From the NCBI GenBank assembly GCA_031264975.1, contig JAISDH010000082.1, positions 1-8,060 of the forward strand: DNA of 8,060 nt, written 5' to 3'. The DNA is from Bacteroidales bacterium. Its GTDB lineage: Bacteria; Bacteroidota; Bacteroidia; Bacteroidales; WCHB1-69. The notes beneath the pieces are model-generated. The model searched no databases. It saw only the letters and a program-made list of their open reading frames with translations, and was not told the origin of the DNA. Below are positions 6,533 through 8,060 of this stretch, piece after piece; the stretch's first letter is position 1, and every line of letters starts with the position of its first letter. Both the position numbers and the translations under genes were made by a program.

Positions 6533-6698
6533 GCAAGCCAAGAAGGGCGAAAGGGCGAAGGAGCGAAAGGGCGAAAGGAAGATGGCAACAAGCAGGCATG
6601 CCAAGAGTAGCACGCAGATGACGCAGATTTTAAAGATTTTCGCAGATAAGAAAAAAATCTGTGGTTGTCTTTTAAAATCTGTGTTATTCGGGCGCTTA
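6533..6698. repeat. Composite dispersed repeat, copy 2
   Basis: Same orientation and block order as copy 1 (5481-5668): GCAAGCCAAG start, purine-rich GGGCGAA units, a short CAACAAGCAGGCATGCC word, then the GCACGCAGATGACGCAG hairpin (6610 to about 6697). It is about 21 bases shorter in the CAACA block and its hairpin right arm is mutated. The hairpin follows the nucleotidyltransferase gene and may end or protect its transcript, but this is not clear. An open frame starting at 6510 crosses the repeat; it is translated repeat DNA, not a gene. Confidence 0.9.
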
Positions 6699-6914
6699 TT
6701 GGGATGCTTTATAGCGAAATTTATCTTACTGATAAAACTTTTTTCCTTGAAATTCCTCCAAAAATGCCACTCAAAACAGATATTTTTGACTGCTCATGAA
6801 TAAAAAATCGACAATGAATATAATTTTTTCTTACACAATGACAATAGATTATAGAATAATATGAAAATAATTCATAAAAATAAATTATACAAAATGCGTT
6901 TCGTAGAAAAAAAA
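6699..6914. other. AT-rich intergenic stretch with no gene seen
   Basis: Between repeat copy 2 and the promoter at 6915-6927. Mostly A and T with short runs (AAAAATAAATTATAC and similar). I see no credible coding frame, RNA gene or inverted repeat of note. Confidence 0.5.
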
Positions 6915-6927
6915 ATAGTACCTTTGC
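6915..6927 (+). promoter_or_regulatory. Bacteroidota-type promoter element upstream of the repeat-bearing frame
   Basis: ATAGTACCTTTGC contains TACCTTTG (6919-6926), an exact TAnnTTTG, after a run of nine A residues. The -33 side is weak (TGCG or TTTC around 6895-6902). The leader to the ATG at 7019 would be about 88 bases and includes TAAAGATAT twice at a 12-base spacing (6982 and 6994). The 13-mer matches the HEPN promoter (5785-5797) at 12 of 13 bases. Confidence 0.5.
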
Positions 6928-7018
6928 CGCACTGGCTATCGCAAAAAAGAATAGTCGAATATTAAATAGTTATAAAGACATTAAAGATATACGTAAAGAT
7001 ATTAAAGTAAAAGTAAAA

Positions 7019-7614
<596 letters not shown>

Positions 7615-7912
7615 GCGGTTGCAGCAAAAATTATATCAGGAAGAAATTTCGCTACATGCGGTTACAGCAAAAAAGATATCAGGAAGAAATTTCGCTACAT
7701 GCGGTTACAGCGAAAATTATATCAGGAAGAAATTTCGCTACATACGGTTGCAGCAAAAATTATATCAGGAAGAAATTTCGCTACATGCGGTTGCAGCGAA
7801 AAAGATATCAGGAAGAAATTTCGCTACATGCGGTTACAGCGAAAAAGATATCAGGAAGATTTTTTCCTACATGCGGCTACGGCAAAAATTATATCAGGAG
7901 AAAATTTTATGT
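7615..7912 (+). repeat. 43-bp tandem array, about 6.9 units
   Basis: Units start at 7615, 7658, 7701, 7744, 7787, 7830 and 7873. Each reads GCGGTT(G/A)CAGC(A/G)AAAA, then either ATTATATCAGG or AGATATCAGG, then AAGAAATTTCGCTACAT. The last unit is more divergent and its end decays near 7905. The array mixes two variants, suggesting older amplification. No plus-strand unit contains TAA, TAG or TGA, so all three frames are open; because 43 is not divisible by 3, each frame encodes the same 43-residue repeat in a different phase (elements LYQEEISLHAV, AKKISGRNFATCGYS, DIRKKFRYMRLQ). The minus strand does have stops. Across each unit junction TTTCGC and GCGAAA, with TGC and GCA around GGTT, can form a small hairpin. 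No spacers, so not CRISPR. Confidence 0.95.
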
Positions 7913-7927
7913 TCTCCCTTTCAACGA

Positions 7928-8027
7928 AATTTATACAATATAGAAATAAAAATATATAAAAAAATGAGTAAAATTATAAATAAAAATAGTAATCAAATAA
8001 ATGGAATTTATACAATACAGAAATAAA
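7928..8027 (+). repeat. Direct repeat pair AATTTATACAATAYAGAAAT around a small frame
   Basis: A 23-base sequence at 7928-7950 recurs at 8005-8027 with one difference (T or C at its 14th base), 77 bases apart. Between them a 20-codon frame begins at 7964 (MSKIINKNSNQ) and stops at 8024-8026, inside the second copy. It could be a remnant or chance; no function is assigned. Confidence 0.7.
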
Positions 8028-8032
8028 TAATT

Positions 8033-8060
8033 ATGGGAGAAAAAATAACTAAAACAGTAA
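8033..8060 (+). CDS. Possible start of a gene running off the right edge
   Basis: ATG at 8033 opens MGEKITKTV and stays open to the window end, only nine codons. It follows A/T-rich sequence with no clear ribosome site. Too short to identify or to be sure it is coding. Confidence 0.25.

Noticed and set aside
6510..6803. 97-residue frame after the nucleotidyltransferase gene
   Set aside because: Its N-terminal half is direct translation of repeat copy 2 (Lys/Glu/Gly-rich from GGGCGAA units). No protein family or promoter supports it.
7615..7912. CRISPR-like regular repeat spacing
   Set aside because: The whole 43-bp period is conserved, with no variable spacers between repeats, and no cas genes are seen. 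It is a plain tandem array.

Overview
The window looks like a low-GC Bacteroidota genome, most likely order Bacteroidales. Three things point that way. The SecG, LptE and sigma-54 activator proteins have sequences typical of that group. The promoters fit the Bacteroidota pattern (TTTG, about 19-20 bases, TAnnTTTG) rather than the E. coli one. Starts are preceded by A-rich sequence without clear Shine-Dalgarno motifs. All family assignments come from reading the protein sequences; no database search was made.

Layout. Positions 1-138 (minus strand) hold the signal peptide and first residues of a secreted protein that runs off the left edge. Positions 326-3358 (minus strand) form a compact housekeeping operon: a promoter at 3327-3358, a sigma-54 enhancer-binding regulator, the outer-membrane LPS-assembly lipoprotein LptE (4-base overlap with the regulator), a TPR-containing protein, secG, and a probable hairpin terminator. 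Its genes mostly serve the cell envelope (protein export and LPS insertion). Positions 3507-5402 (minus strand) encode an Uup-type ABC-F ATPase.

The right half (5403-8060) is very different: repeat-rich and poor in ordinary genes. A HEPN protein and an MNT-type nucleotidyltransferase (5819-6510, plus strand), a toxin-antitoxin-like pair, sit between two directly repeated copies of a composite element of about 165-190 bp. The HEPN gene seems to have lost its last helix to an in-frame TAA, because the reading frame after the stop still looks like the family's C-terminus. Further right, a good promoter leads into an open frame that contains three 48-bp in-frame repeats and a perfect (AC)33 microsatellite. 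This is followed by a 43-bp tandem array of nearly seven units with no stop codon in any plus-strand frame. Gain or loss of one AC unit would fuse the upstream frame to one of two long frames through the array, so this segment is a candidate slippage-switched locus.

The most unusual content is this repeat landscape: a HEPN/MNT module bracketed by direct repeats, a dispersed TTGCTTGTTGC-type repeat in both orientations, and the AC tract joined to the 43-bp array. Whether the last of these is a gene or only accumulated simple repeats cannot be settled from one sequence.
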